A DNA stretch of 54,964 nucleotides, taken from Rhizaria sp. SCN 62-66. Taxonomy: Eukaryota > Rhizaria, unplaced. The stretch's first letter is position 1; each line of letters begins with the position of its first letter. The position numbers and the translations under genes were made by a program. Positions 34,401 to 45,545 of the stretch are shown one piece after another. The notes under the pieces were generated by a model. It was not told the origin of the DNA and did no database searches. It saw only the letters and a list, made by a program, of their open reading frames with translations. The stretch is taken from assembly GCA_001724265.1 (NCBI GenBank), contig MEDY01000364.1, positions 1 to 54,964 of the forward strand, given 5' to 3'.

Positions 34401-35604
34401 GGACCGGCAGGGCGGCCACACTCATATTCGCGCCGTCAGAAACCGCGCTTGCACTCGTGCTGGCGCTGTCGTCGACGCTGTTACTCTGCGTGTTGAGCTT
34501 GCCCGCCGCGTTGCTGAACCGCGACTGCGAGCGGCTTCGAGAGCGCGAGTTAGAGCGCGACCGGGACCGTGTCTTGTTGGCGGGATTGCTGCTGACCCCG
34601 TGACCGTGACTATTGACCTCGCCGACAGTGACAACTGGCGCAACGCTGGAGCTCGAGCTGCTGTTGCCGCTGCCGCTGACGCCGTTGCCGTGTCCGTGCG
34701 TGTGCGCCGTCAGCAGCGGCAGCGGCGCGCCGGTCACGAGTAACGCATGCGTGCCCTCGCCGGGGCCGGTGATTCGCGGGAGGCGCGGGCGCAGGCTGGC
34801 CAGCGCGGCGGCCGCGGCCAGCGACGCCGATGTCACGGGGGGCGCCGTCGCCGTAATGCCGGCGGGCGCGGCCTTGTACAGCGCGCCGTCGGCGTTCTAG
34901 CTCTGGCTCGAGGCGTGGGCTCTCTCGGTTGTCAGGGAACGCTCGGCGGCAGCCTTGTCGGCGGCGATGGCGGCCAAATGCTTGTTGACGTGCGCGGTCA
35001 CAAGCGAGAGCATCAGCGCGTCGCTGTCGGCCGCGGCGGCGCTCGAGGGCGCGATACGGTGCAGCACGCGCAGAAGCAGCAACAGATCGGAGGAGCGCGC
35101 GAGGCCGAAGACCCAGCGGAGCGCGCCCGACGTCACGATGAGCACGGCGTCCGTGTCCGAGCGCGGGTCAAGGCGCGGGACAGAGCGCGGCGCCGGGCGC
35201 GGGACCCAGAGCGGGTTGGCGTCGAAAGCGGCGTCGAGCGAGGCGTAGGCGGCGACGCGGATGTCGTCACCGACCGAGACTGAGGCGCGGTAGTTGAGGA
35301 AGTCTTCGGCGGCCTTGGGCGGGCGGTCGTAGAAACGCATGCGGAAAGGCGCGTCGGGGAGAGCCATGGCCGCGGGGAGCTCGTCGACGATGAGCGTCTG
35401 CGACACCCACTGAAACGCAGCGGCCGCGGGGAGGATGTTGGCGTGCGAGTGGGCCGACGCGCGCGGGGGCTTGCTTTCCTGCAGGAGACTGACGAAGAGA
35501 CCCGCGAGGATCGACAGGTCCGAGGACATGTGCGCGCGGTCTCTGAGCGCGGTATGATGCAAAAAATCAAGCGAATGGGGGAAGTTGAGACGGACGGAGG
35601 GCAT
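31474..35604 (-). CDS. GRAM-VASt domain sterol-transfer-like membrane protein with one in-frame UAG
   Basis: Aster/Lam/VAD1-type proteins sit in the ER membrane and move sterol at contact sites; the VASt domain is the StART-like lipid carrier. The minus-strand frame from the ATG at 35604 to the TAA at 31474 encodes 1,376 aa without introns, crossing one TAG at 34899-34897 (residue 236). Before it, a PH-like end (DAVLIVTSGALRWVFGLA, residues ~150-170) is visible; after it come the GRAM domain (~487-589; GTLYLTATHLCFQGFLFG), the VASt domain (~887-1134; VAQFWSFFFADAASYNFVKL, ECFHILEHMELADT, KDWANVFAHWNSVLRAA), a transmembrane helix (~1293-1312) and a Gln-rich coiled-coil tail. The parts on either side of TAG are exactly in frame. 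Without UAG readthrough there would be a 235-aa fragment and an orphan lacking an ATG near its start. The start could instead be a few codons upstream. Confidence 0.8.
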
Positions 35605-36200
35605 GACATAGGTGGGTGAGAAAGAGCGACGTCGCATTAAAAAGGAGGGTTTGCAGAAGGAGCGCGATAAGACGCAAGACGTATCCTTGAGGATAAAAAA
35701 ATATAGCTTCTTAAATTTAACTACACGAGATAGTTGTGGTACAGCGGACAGGCCCGGTTGGCGTTCTGACAATAGAGTATATCTCATTTGCGAATCACGT
35801 GTAGCCCTCCTCCAAGACCGGCGGCTCATGACTGAGGCAACCCAATCTGGCAGCCATCTGTCCTGTCTCTCTTCAAGTGCCAAAACTAATTATCGAAGTT
35901 AAGGACTGAAGACATGACTTTTTTGGAATAATTCTGCCGATTAGAATAGGAATTGCTTGCTTATGTAATATAACTTGATAACGCTTTCTATTGAGCTCTA
36001 TTTGTCGAGTTCTCTTGAATCATCAAGTTGGGTTTTGCACGATTTCTGCACCTAGTTTCAAGTTTTCTTATGTTGAGACTACTGGAAAGAAACAAGAGGT
36101 ATATCGACATAGAGCAGAAATGAGATAAAAAATAGTTGTTCAAATAGTTTCTGCAAGTTACAGCATCATATGTGCACAACTTGATAGGCTGTTCTTGCAG
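35605..36200. other. Upstream region of the GRAM/VASt gene
   Basis: AT-rich DNA upstream of the GRAM/VASt start on the minus strand. The frame stays open to 35883 but loses GC-rich exon character, so I treat it as 5' leader or promoter. No other feature seen. Confidence 0.5.
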
Positions 36201-37160
36201 TTCAGTCTTGTCTTCAACTATCCCAGCATCACTGCAGCGGATGTGGAAGAATTCGACTGTGCAGACTCCTATTATGGCCAACTGTTGCTATCTCGTTACT
36301 GTCGTAGCAACCCATGGTGACTAACGAGTATCTTAAATCCTACATCGGCGACAGACTGGCATGTTGCTAACGTTGCGTTCGCGCTTCGTCTCACTCCTAA
36401 CACTTCCGGTATCTCATTGAATCTTGACAAGCCAAGCTCAACAGTGACGCCTAAGACACCGCGGTTTGCGAATGCGCTCAAAATTATCCCGGGCTTTGCA
36501 CTGGCGGTTGAGACATGGGCAATCCAACGCTTTGGCAAGCGCAGTGTCATAAACAATGGCGTTGAATGCATGTTATAAAAAGATGCCGTGCACAAGGCAA
36601 TATCGCTTCTCTCACATCCGTTGTTTGCCAACGCTTTTCTTAATGATATGCCATCCGTGACTCATCCTTTTAGCTACCTTGGTGGGCTGTACTGTGAGGT
36701 AATGGGTGTGCTGTATAAGAGTGCGCTTGGCGGGATTTTTCACGACGGGATTGCTCGAGATAATTTTTTGGACGCCCTCGGCACACTGCTCTCAATGTGC
36801 GTTTATCACGTGGACCGAATACAGATTCTTTTCCCGATTTCTCATAGATGACCAGATCTTCACCCTTAGCGTTGAGTCCTATTGTGTTTCGCATCGCGAC
36901 AGAGCCGTATTCTTCGGACTTCGTGGCAGAGAGGAATGCTTCGAACAAAGCTTTGCTTGTTTGGTTGCCATTGGATCTTGTGCAAAATGCTAGCATGATA
37001 GTGCGAGGATAGATGCATGTTTTATCGCACAATTGGGTCTTTGGTATCGAGTTCGCTTCGTTCCCTGCCGTCCCTGTGCTGGTAGGTTCTTGTACGCAAC
37101 TCAACTCGCTCTCCACCATCAGAGTTGTACGGGAACATACCGGCACAGGGTTAAACGACT
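36201..37160 (+). pseudogene. Unrecognised decayed gene
   Basis: A plus-strand frame beginning after TTCTTGCAG reads as plausible protein (FSLVFNYPSITAADVEEFD, then ATDWHVANVAFALRLTPNT, then ISLLSHPLFANAFLNDMPSV) through 36851 but is broken by TGA at 36318 and TAA at 36576. From about 36842 a different frame continues with SPIVFRIATEPYSSDFVAE and LLVWLPLDLVQNASM, and a third candidate segment follows to about 37160. The breaks are TGA, TAA and frameshifts, not TAG, unlike the intact genes here. Base composition is less GC-rich than neighbouring exons. I do not recognise the family. An antisense open frame over 36670-37407 may be its shadow. Confidence 0.35.
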
Positions 37161-37518
37161 TCCATGGACAATAGATTTTATGTAATAGTTGTAAAATCAA
37201 GCTGTGTATCTGCACAGTAAGTAAAATAGGAAATGACGATGGATTTCTCTCAGTATGACTGCGTGAAATCTTGCATGCAATGGGTGTTAAGATTCCACCA
37301 CAAACGCAATTTTGTTGCCGCAAGATCTTGTCTTGCGCAGAAGAAGAAGAGGAAGAAGAAGAGGCGAACATTACCTCGTGTTTAAGAATGAAAAGTGCGA
37401 TGAGCAATTTAACCCGAGCGGCTTTATACCATATTTATTTTCTGAGTGTCAAATCACTCAAATTACACCCATGCGCCACATTTCTTGTACACAACTACTT
37501 CATGCAGGCAGCCTGAAG
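37161..37518. other. Leader region of ASCC3
   Basis: AT-rich sequence; the ASCC3 frame is open upstream to about 37312, but composition changes sharply at the chosen ATG. A GAAGAAGAGG purine tract at about 37340-37362 is the only notable element. Confidence 0.5.
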
Positions 37519-40500
37519 ATGAGCAGCTCCGCCCCGGCCTCCTCCATCACAGGCCCACCGCTGCTTACTGCGGTTAGCACCACCGCGTTGAGCTCCTTTT
37601 TTTCTGCGGTGTCCGCGAACGAGCGCAACGCGCTTCTTGCCCCTGCAAGCGCGGCCGCGGTTCATGGTCCCGCCGCTCCTGCTGCCGCTGCCGCAAGTGC
37701 TCCTGTGAGCTCTCTCGCGTCGTCGTCCTCCGCCCCCGCCCAGCAGGCTCCGGCCCCCGGCGACTTGCGCGGCTACTACGACTACATTGCGGCCCTTACA
37801 GCGCGCCTGAACCGTCGCAAGCAGGCGACTGCGGCCGCCGCGAGCGCCGATACCGACAACGGCGACCAGCTCCTCACGTGGGAGGCCTTCATCTCCATCC
37901 TCCCGGGCTCGGCCTCGTTCAACAAGCCCCTCCGAGCTGACTACGACGCCTTCATCCGCGCCGTTGCGCTCTGGCTTGCCGACGAAGAGCACGGCTCCGG
38001 CTTCCTGCTGAGCGCCGCGCACCAGGTCTTCGCGACGCTGACGGCGGCAGTGAGCATCCGCTCCAACCCGGCGTCGATGCGCGCCTCGCTCGAGGCGCTC
38101 CTGGGCAAGACTGCGGACAAGACCTACGCCGACGTCACGGCCGCTGCAGTGAAGCTGAACAAGGCGCGCGACGCGCTGCTGCCTGCCGCCGCGCTCCCCG
38201 GCGCGGACAACGCCTCGCTGCTGCCGGCCGCTCTCGCGCCCGCGCCCTCGGGGCCCGCGCTGAGCACGGAGTTCGGTCAGACCCTGCCCTATAACGACCC
38301 CATCACGAGCTATTTTGCCCCTTTTACCGCTGTGGCCAGCAGTAGCAGCGCCGTCGCTGCTGCCGCTGGGGCGACCACAAACAAGTTCTTCCAGCGCAAC
38401 AACAACGCTAACGCAGGCGCCAATCCACTTCCTTCGTCTGCTGCCGGCTTTGCTGTGGCATCGCGCGTCACTCCGAGCGACTTGCCGAACGAGTTCTTCT
38501 TGTTTGACGCCGACGACAACAACGACGACGACGACTTCTACAACGATGACGCCGCCGCCGCCGATGATGATGACGACGACGACGGTGATGACGACGGCCG
38601 CGTCAACGTCTCTGCCAAGTGGCTGTTGCTCCAGTGCACCCCCCACGCGACGTACTCGGACCAAGGCGACGTCATCATGTCGCCCGCCGCGCTCGCTGAG
38701 GCCGCGCGCGCGCTGCTCGCGTCCGCCCGCGCCGACAATGCCGTGCAGTCGGACCTGGTCGACCTGCTTGGCTTCAGCGCGCTCGACCTGGTCTCGACGC
38801 TCCTCGCGCAGCGTACGCAGATCAAGGAGAGAATTACCGCGTCAGCGCTAGCCGCCGCTGTTGCAGCCGCGAACAAGAGCGCCGCCAGCAGCAGCGGCGA
38901 CGGCGTGTCGGCGATGCGCGGCGCGGCCGCCGACAGCGGCAAGCAGGGCCGTCGCGGCGCCGGGCTGTCGGTCATCAGCCTCGCTGCCAAGGCTGCGGCC
39001 AAGGAACAGGCGCGCCTTGACCGCCGCTTCGCGCGGCTGTCCGAGGCGCGGCCTGGCGCGGCGCCGACGGCGGGCAGCGACGAACGCGCGCAGGCCCGCG
39101 AGCGCGCGCGGCAGGCGCGCAACGAGAGCGTCACGCGCGCGCTCGACGCGTTCCGCGGCACCGCGGCGCTTCTGCCCAGCGGCGGCACCGAGCTGCCCGA
39201 CGGCACTACGCGCACGGTCACTAAGCAGGGCTGGGAGGTCGTGCACGTGCCGCCCCCGGTCACCGAGTCGCTGCCCGACGAGCTGCGCGTGCCCGTCGAG
39301 GCCTTCTCGGAGCTGGTGCGGCCCGCGCTGCGCGGCGTGACCAAGATGAACGCGCTGCAGTCCAAGGTCTTCGAGTGCGCGTATAAGACCAACAATAACA
39401 TGCTCGTGTGCGCGCCGACGGGCGCCGGTAAGACCAACGTGGCGATGATGACTGTGCTGCGTGAAGTGGAGAACAACGTCGAGAACGGCGTCATCAACAA
39501 GAAGGACTTCAAGATCGTCTACGTTGCGCCCATGAAGGCACTTGCGGCCGAAGTCACCGGCAAGTTCGGCAAGGCGCTGGCGCCGCTGGGGATCACGGTG
39601 CGCGAGCTGACGGGCGACATGCAGCTGACCAAGGCCGAGATCGCGGCGACGCAGATGATCGTGACGACACCTGAGAAGTGGGATGTCATGACGCGCAAGG
39701 CCTCGGACGGCTCGCTGATCCAGATGGTGCGCCTGCTCATCATCGACGAGGTACACCTGCTGCACGAGGAGCGCGGGCCTGTGCTCGAAATCCTCGTCGC
39801 GCGCACACAGCGCAACATCGAGACGTCTCAGCAGCTCTGCCGCATCGTCGGTCTCTCGGCCACGCTGCCCAACTACAAAGACGTCGGTGTCTTCCTGGGC
39901 GTCAATGAGAAGACCGGGCTGTTCCACTTCGACGGCCGCTATCGCCCCGTGCCGCTGGACCAGTACTACATCGGCGTCTCGGCGCCCAGTCACGTGCTGC
40001 GCATTAAGGAGATGAACGACGTCACGTACGTCAAGTGCGCCGAGTCGCTCGCCAACTTGAACCAGGTCATGGTGTTCGTCTTCTCGCGCAACGAAACTTC
40101 CAAGGTCGCCGAGGCGCTCTACGCCACCGCGATCGCCTAGAAGACGTACGAGACGCTCTTCTCCAACGGTTCCATCTCCAACCGGTCTGACTTCCTCCGC
40201 CGCGCGCAGGCCGCCGCGTCGTCCCCAGGGCTGTTTCGGCTGCTCTCGCTCGGCTTCGGCATCCACCACGCGGGCATGACGCGCGTGGAGCGCGCGTTCG
40301 TCGAGCAGGCGTTCATGAAGGGCGAGATCGCGGTGCTGGTGTGCACGTCCACGCTCGCGTGGGGCGTGAACCTGCCCGCGCACACCGTCATCCTGCGCGG
40401 CACGCAGATCTACGACCCCAAGCGCGGTGGCCACACCGACGTCGGCATGCTCGACGTCATGCAGATCTTCGGCCGCGCCGGCCGCCCGCAGTTCGACAAG

Positions 40501-43500
40501 AGCGGTGAGGCGTTCCTCATCACGACCAAGAACAAGATCCCGCACTATCTGGGCCTGCTCTGCGCCGCGGCCCCGATCGAGAGCCAGATGATCAAGTCGC
40601 TGCCCGATCACCTCAACGCCGAGATCATTCTTGGCACCGTGACCAACCTGCGCGAGGTATGTTCGATTTACTTTCCGGAAGCAAAACAAATCCGTGTTTG
40701 TTTGACTGTTTTTTATTTATTTAAATATTTATCCACAAATCAACTTATTTTAACTCATACTTCCGACGATTTTTCTCATTGTATTTCTCTAGGCTGAGGT
40801 GTGGTTGACATACACGTACCTGTACGTGCGCATGCTGCGCAACCCTACTGCGTACGGCGTGGCCCTGGAGGACATCCAGAGCGACCCGATGCTGACGCTG
40901 CACCGGCGCACGCTGATCCTCAACGCCGCCAAGGAGCTGATGCAGTGCCGCATGATTAAGTTTGACTTCCAGAGCGGCAACTTCTTCCCCACCGACGTCG
41001 GCCGCGTCGCGTCGCTGTACTACATCCACCACATGTCGGTCGACACTTACAACCACTTGCTGCAGCCGTTCATGACCGACGAGCAGATCTTGGACCTGAT
41101 CGCGCATTCGCGCGAGTTCTCGCAGCTCCAGGTCCGCAACGAAGAAGTGCCGATTCTGCTTGAGTACAAGGAGAAGCACTGTCCGTACGCCGTCATGGGC
41201 GACAACACCTCGTTCGTTGCCAAGGCCAACATCCTGCTGCAGTGCTACATCAGCAACGCGCCCATCACCAGCGCCACGCTCGTTGCTGACTCGTACTACG
41301 TGCAGCAGTCGGCGGGCCGCATCGCGCGCGCGCTGTTCGAGATGGTCATCCGCCGCGGCCGCTCCTACCTCGCGGCCAAACTGCTGGAGTTCTGCAAGAT
41401 GATCGACCGCCGCCAATGGGCGACGCAGCATCCGCTGCGCCAGTTCCCCAACGCCAAGCTGCCGTTCGCGCGCCTCGAGGCGCAGGGCATGTGGCTCGAC
41501 GAGCTGATCGAGTGCGACAACCTCGACTTTGTGCTCAACTCGGCCGACGGCAAGGCCGCCGCGCGGTGTCGCACGCTGCTGGGGCAGGTGCCGTGGCTTG
41601 ATGTGCGCACCACCGCGCAGCCGCTTACCCGCGACGTGCTGCGCGTGTCGATCTCGCTCGCCGGCGCGTTTAACTGGGACGACAGGGTCCACGTACGTCT
41701 TGTCAAATATTACCAAACGCAAAACAACGCTGTTTGAGCTGAAATCTTATCTTATCGACACAAATATTGCGAACATCTCTAATTTCTACGGTATCTTTTT
41801 ATTTTCCTGTGCAATTTTCTTCATTACAGGGCCACGCGGAGCCGTGGTGGGTGTGGATCGAGGACACGGACAGCGAACACATCTACCACTACGAATACTT
41901 CCAGCTGGAGAAGACGGGCGCGAGCGAAGAGCACAAACTCACCTTCACGATCCCGATCTTCGACCCGATGCCGTCGCAGTACGTCATCCGCGTCATCTCT
42001 GACCGCTGGCTGGGCTCGGACCTGGTGCTGCCGCTGAGCTTCAAGTCGCTGCTTCTGCCGGAGCAACACCCGCCGCACACGGACCTGCTCAAACTGAACC
42101 CGTTGCCCGTGACGGCGCTGCAGGACCCGGCCGCGGAGAGCCTGTTCAAGCACAAATTCACGCACTTCAACCCGATCCAGACGCAGGCATTCCACACGCT
42201 GTACCACAGCGACGAGAACGTGCTGCTGGGCGCGCCGACCGGCTCCGGCAAGACCATCATCGCCGAGCTGGCGATCCTTCGCGCGCTGCGCATGTACCCG
42301 GGCCGCAAGGTGGTATACATCGCCCCGATGAAGGCCCTCGCGCGCGAGCGCATGGACGACTGGTCCAGCGGGCGCTCGCTGTCGTCTTCGCTGCTTAACT
42401 GCAAGGTCATCGAGCTGACCGGAGACGTGTCGCCGGACCCGCGCGACCTGCGCGCCGCGGATCTCCTGATCACGACGCCCGAGAAGTGGGACGGCGTGTC
42501 GCGCAACTGGCACGCGCGCGAGTACGTGTCCTCGGTCAGCCTCGTCATCATCGACGAAATTCACCTCCTGGGTCAGGACCGCGGCCCCGTGCTCGAGGTC
42601 ATCGTCTCGCGCATGCGCTACATCGCGGCGCAGACGGCGGCCACGGTGCGCGTCGTCGGGCTCTCGACGGCGCTGGCGAACGCGCGCGACCTGGCCGACT
42701 GGCTGGGCATCGAGCCGCGCGGTCTGTTCAACTTCCACCCCGTCATGCGGCCGGTGCCGCTGACCATCTACGTCTCCGGCTTCCCTGGCAAGTTCTACTG
42801 CCCGCGCATGGCGACAATGAACAAGCCCACCTACGCGGCCATCTGCACGCACTCGCCGTCGAAGCCGACGCTGGTCTTCGTGTCGTCCCGTCGCCAGACG
42901 CGCCTGACCGGGCTCGACCTCGTCTCGTTCGCCGCCGCCGACGGGCAGCCGCGGCGCTTCCTGCGCATCGACAGCGACGACGAGCTCGAATATGTGCTGG
43001 CCAAGGTCAAGGACGCCAGTCTGCGCCACCTGCTGTCGTTCGGCATCGGGCTCCACCACGCCGGGCTGCCCGCGTCTGACCGCTCGCTGGTCGAGGACTT
43101 GTTCGTGCGGCAAAAGATCCTCGTGCTCATCTGCACGGCCACGCTCGCGTGGGGTGTGAACCTGCCCGCGCACCTCGTCGTCATCAAGGGCACCGAGTAC
43201 TTCGACGCCAAGCTCAACCGCTACGTCGACTTCCCCATCACGGACGTGCTGCAGATGATGGGCCGCGCCGGCCGTCCTCAGTACGACACAGAAGGGAAGG
43301 CGTGCATCTTGGTGCATGAGCCCAAGAAGCCGTTCTACCACAAGTTCTTGCACTCGCCATTCCCGGTCGAGTCTTCGCTGCACGAGCAGCTGCACAACCA
43401 CCTCAACGCCGAGGTCGCGGCGGGCAGCATCGCCTCCGTGGCCGACGCCGTCGACTGGCTGTCGTGGACCTTCTACTTCCGCCGCCTGCTCATCAACCCG

Positions 43501-45545
43501 TCCTACTACGGGCTCGACGACGCCACGCCCGCGGGCGCCAAGGCGCACCTGCTGCGGCTCATCCGCGCCACGCTGCGCGACTTGCAGGCCGCACAGTGCG
43601 TCGTGCTCGACGCCGACGCCGCCGGCACCAGCGCCAACAGCGCGGGGGAAGCCTCGGCGGCCGGTGCCGTCGAGACGACCTCGCTCGGCGCCATCGCGGC
43701 CTACTACTACCTGCACTACAAGACGATCGCGCTCTTCTGCCAGCGGCTGTCGCCGCAGTCGTCGCTGCAGGCGCTGCTCGACGCCGTGTGCCGCGCGCAG
43801 GAGTACGCCGAGATGCCCGTGCGCCACAACGAAGACGTGATGAACGGGGACATGATCAAGCTGCTGCGCGACTGGCCGCTCAACCCCGCGGAGGCGGGCG
43901 AGGCGCATGTCAAGACCAGCATCCTCTTCCAGGTACATTACTCAGCTATATTTGTCGATGTTTGTCTTGATTTACCTCAAAGCACACAAAATCATTTTAT
44001 TATATTTTCATTAAATGGCATCTCACAATTATCAATTGTTTTGTTTTGTTTTTCTCTTTTCAGGCGCGCTGGGCGGGTCTGCCGCTGCCGATCTCGGACT
44101 ACCTGACCGACACCAAGTCCGCGCTGGACCAGTGCTCGCGCATCCTGCACGCGCTCGTTGACATCACGGCCGACGCGGGCTGGCTGGGCTGCTCGCTGCG
44201 CGCCGCAACGCTGATGCAGTCGGTGGTGCAGGGCCAGTGGACCTGGGCCTCGCCGTTCGCCTCGGTTGCCGCCGCCGCGGGCATCCCCCGCGGCGCTGTG
44301 CCGCGCGTCACGCGCGCGCTCGTCCGGACCGTTACCGCGGGCGCCCATGGTGCCAGTGCGCGCGTGTGGGTCGGCGCGGGCCCCCGCGTGGCGCCGTCGG
44401 TGCTCCGCAAGCGCACGCGCGCCAGCCGCCGCGTCCAGCACGGCGAGGTCGAGGGCGGCGCGCTCGCCGCCGCCGACGGCTCTAGCTCCAACACGACTGC
44501 TGGCGAGGGCCAGGGCCAGGGCGAGGGCGAGGGCAAGGACGGGAAGCACAACCAGCACAGTGACGACAGTGAGGGCGAGCAGATCGACGACGAGTTCGAC
44601 GGCGACGACTCCGCCGCCGGCGTCACGCTCGCGTCCCTCTTTGCGCTGGCCCCGTCGGACGTCGGCGACGTCGTGTTTAACGCGCTGACCAACAGCAGCA
44701 GCAACAGCGGCGGCCGCCGGCCCCGACGCCAGCACGGCCGCCCCCGCGGCGGCGCATCGGCCCTGCCGGGCCAGGGCGACGACGACGACTACGAGCAGCT
44801 GGATCACGACCGGCGCAGCGTGAGCGCGGGCGAGGCCGAGCGCATGGCCACGGCGTTCGCGACTGTGGTCGCGTGCCTGCCGCGCGTCGACGTTGTGCTC
44901 GCGCCGGGCAGCGACTGGGTGAGCGGCACTGGCAAGACTGCTGTTGCTGCTGCGCGCAAAAGCGAGAACCCTGACTCAAGCAAGAGCAAGAATAGCAAGA
45001 GCAAGAACAGGAACAGCAACAACAACCAGGGTAAGGATAGCAAGAGCAAGAACTCTGCGAAGAACAGCTCTACAACGACTGGCGCTGACGACAGCGACTC
45101 TGACGCCGACGAGACAACAGACTCTGGGCCGAACAACACTGGCTCCAGCGCGCGTGCCGCCGGCGTGCCGCGCGTCAGTGGGACCACCGTCCGCGTCGGC
45201 CTCTGCCGCCTCAACGCCTGGGTGCCGCTCTCTTCCACCCACGGCGGCACCGGCGGGGGCGCGAGCAGCGGCCGCGCGGCGGCGCTGGCGGCCTTGCGCA
45301 GCGCGGAGCCGGCTAAGGTGATGGGCCCGCGCGACGTCAAGGTCAAGCGCGAGGGCTGGTGGGTGTTCATCGGCCGCGACGACAGCGACGAGCTCTACGC
45401 TGTCAAGCGCGTCACCATCGGGCTGCGCAGGCAAGTAGTCGCGCTGGAGCTCGGCGAGGGCGCGGCCAAGGGCAGGTATACCGCGTATTTGGTGTCAGAC
45501 TGCTACTTGGGGTTGGACCAGCGTCTCGAGTTTGAACTCATCTAA
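37519..45545 (+). CDS. ASCC3: ASCC3-type tandem Ski2-like RNA/DNA helicase with one in-frame UAG
   Basis: ASCC3 is the 3'-5' helicase of the ASC-1 complex, acting in alkylation repair and in clearing collided ribosomes. Exons are 37519-40656, 40793-41692, 41830-43932 and 44064-45545, all phase 0 (2,540 aa); donors are GTATGT, GTACGT and GTACAT. Cassette 1: NMLVCAPTGAGKTN near residue 629, LIIDEVHLLHEERGPVLE near 743, GFGIHHAGM near 913, MQIFGRAGRPQFD near 983; then a Sec63 domain. Cassette 2: LLGAPTGSGKT near 1479, DEIH near 1588, MMGRAGRPQYD near 1823, then the second Sec63 domain ending SDCYLGLDQ. Both cassettes keep all catalytic motifs, and the closing motif and LPSQYVIRV-type linker favour ASCC3 over Brr2, whose second cassette is degenerate. 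TAG at 40138-40140 (residue 874) lies inside cassette 1 between VMVFVFSRNET and GFGIHHAGM. The N-terminal third is Ala/Asp/Ser-rich; a Lys/Ser/Asn insert sits near 44930-45070. Stop is TAA. Confidence 0.92.

Noticed and set aside
36670-37407. A 245-codon minus-strand open frame with a protein-like middle section.
   Set aside because: It overlaps the plus-strand decayed gene, includes a Ser run that is antisense of a purine tract, and has no recognised domain. I judged it a shadow, with low certainty.
37312-37518. An upstream extension of ASCC3 to 37312.
   Set aside because: The extension is basic, AT-rich and without similarity; the ATG at 37519 coincides with the change to exon-like composition.
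40102-40137. A 36-nt GT...AG mini-intron that would remove the TAG in ASCC3.
   Set aside because: It would be far shorter than all mapped introns (131-213 nt), is GC-rich like exons, has a poor donor (GTCGCC), and would delete residues aligned to the conserved helicase segment after the SRN motif.
37519-45545. Identification of the helicase as Brr2 (SNRNP200).
   Set aside because: Brr2 has a degenerate second cassette; here the second cassette keeps GSGKT, DEIH and GRAGRP, and linker and terminal motifs match ASCC3 better.
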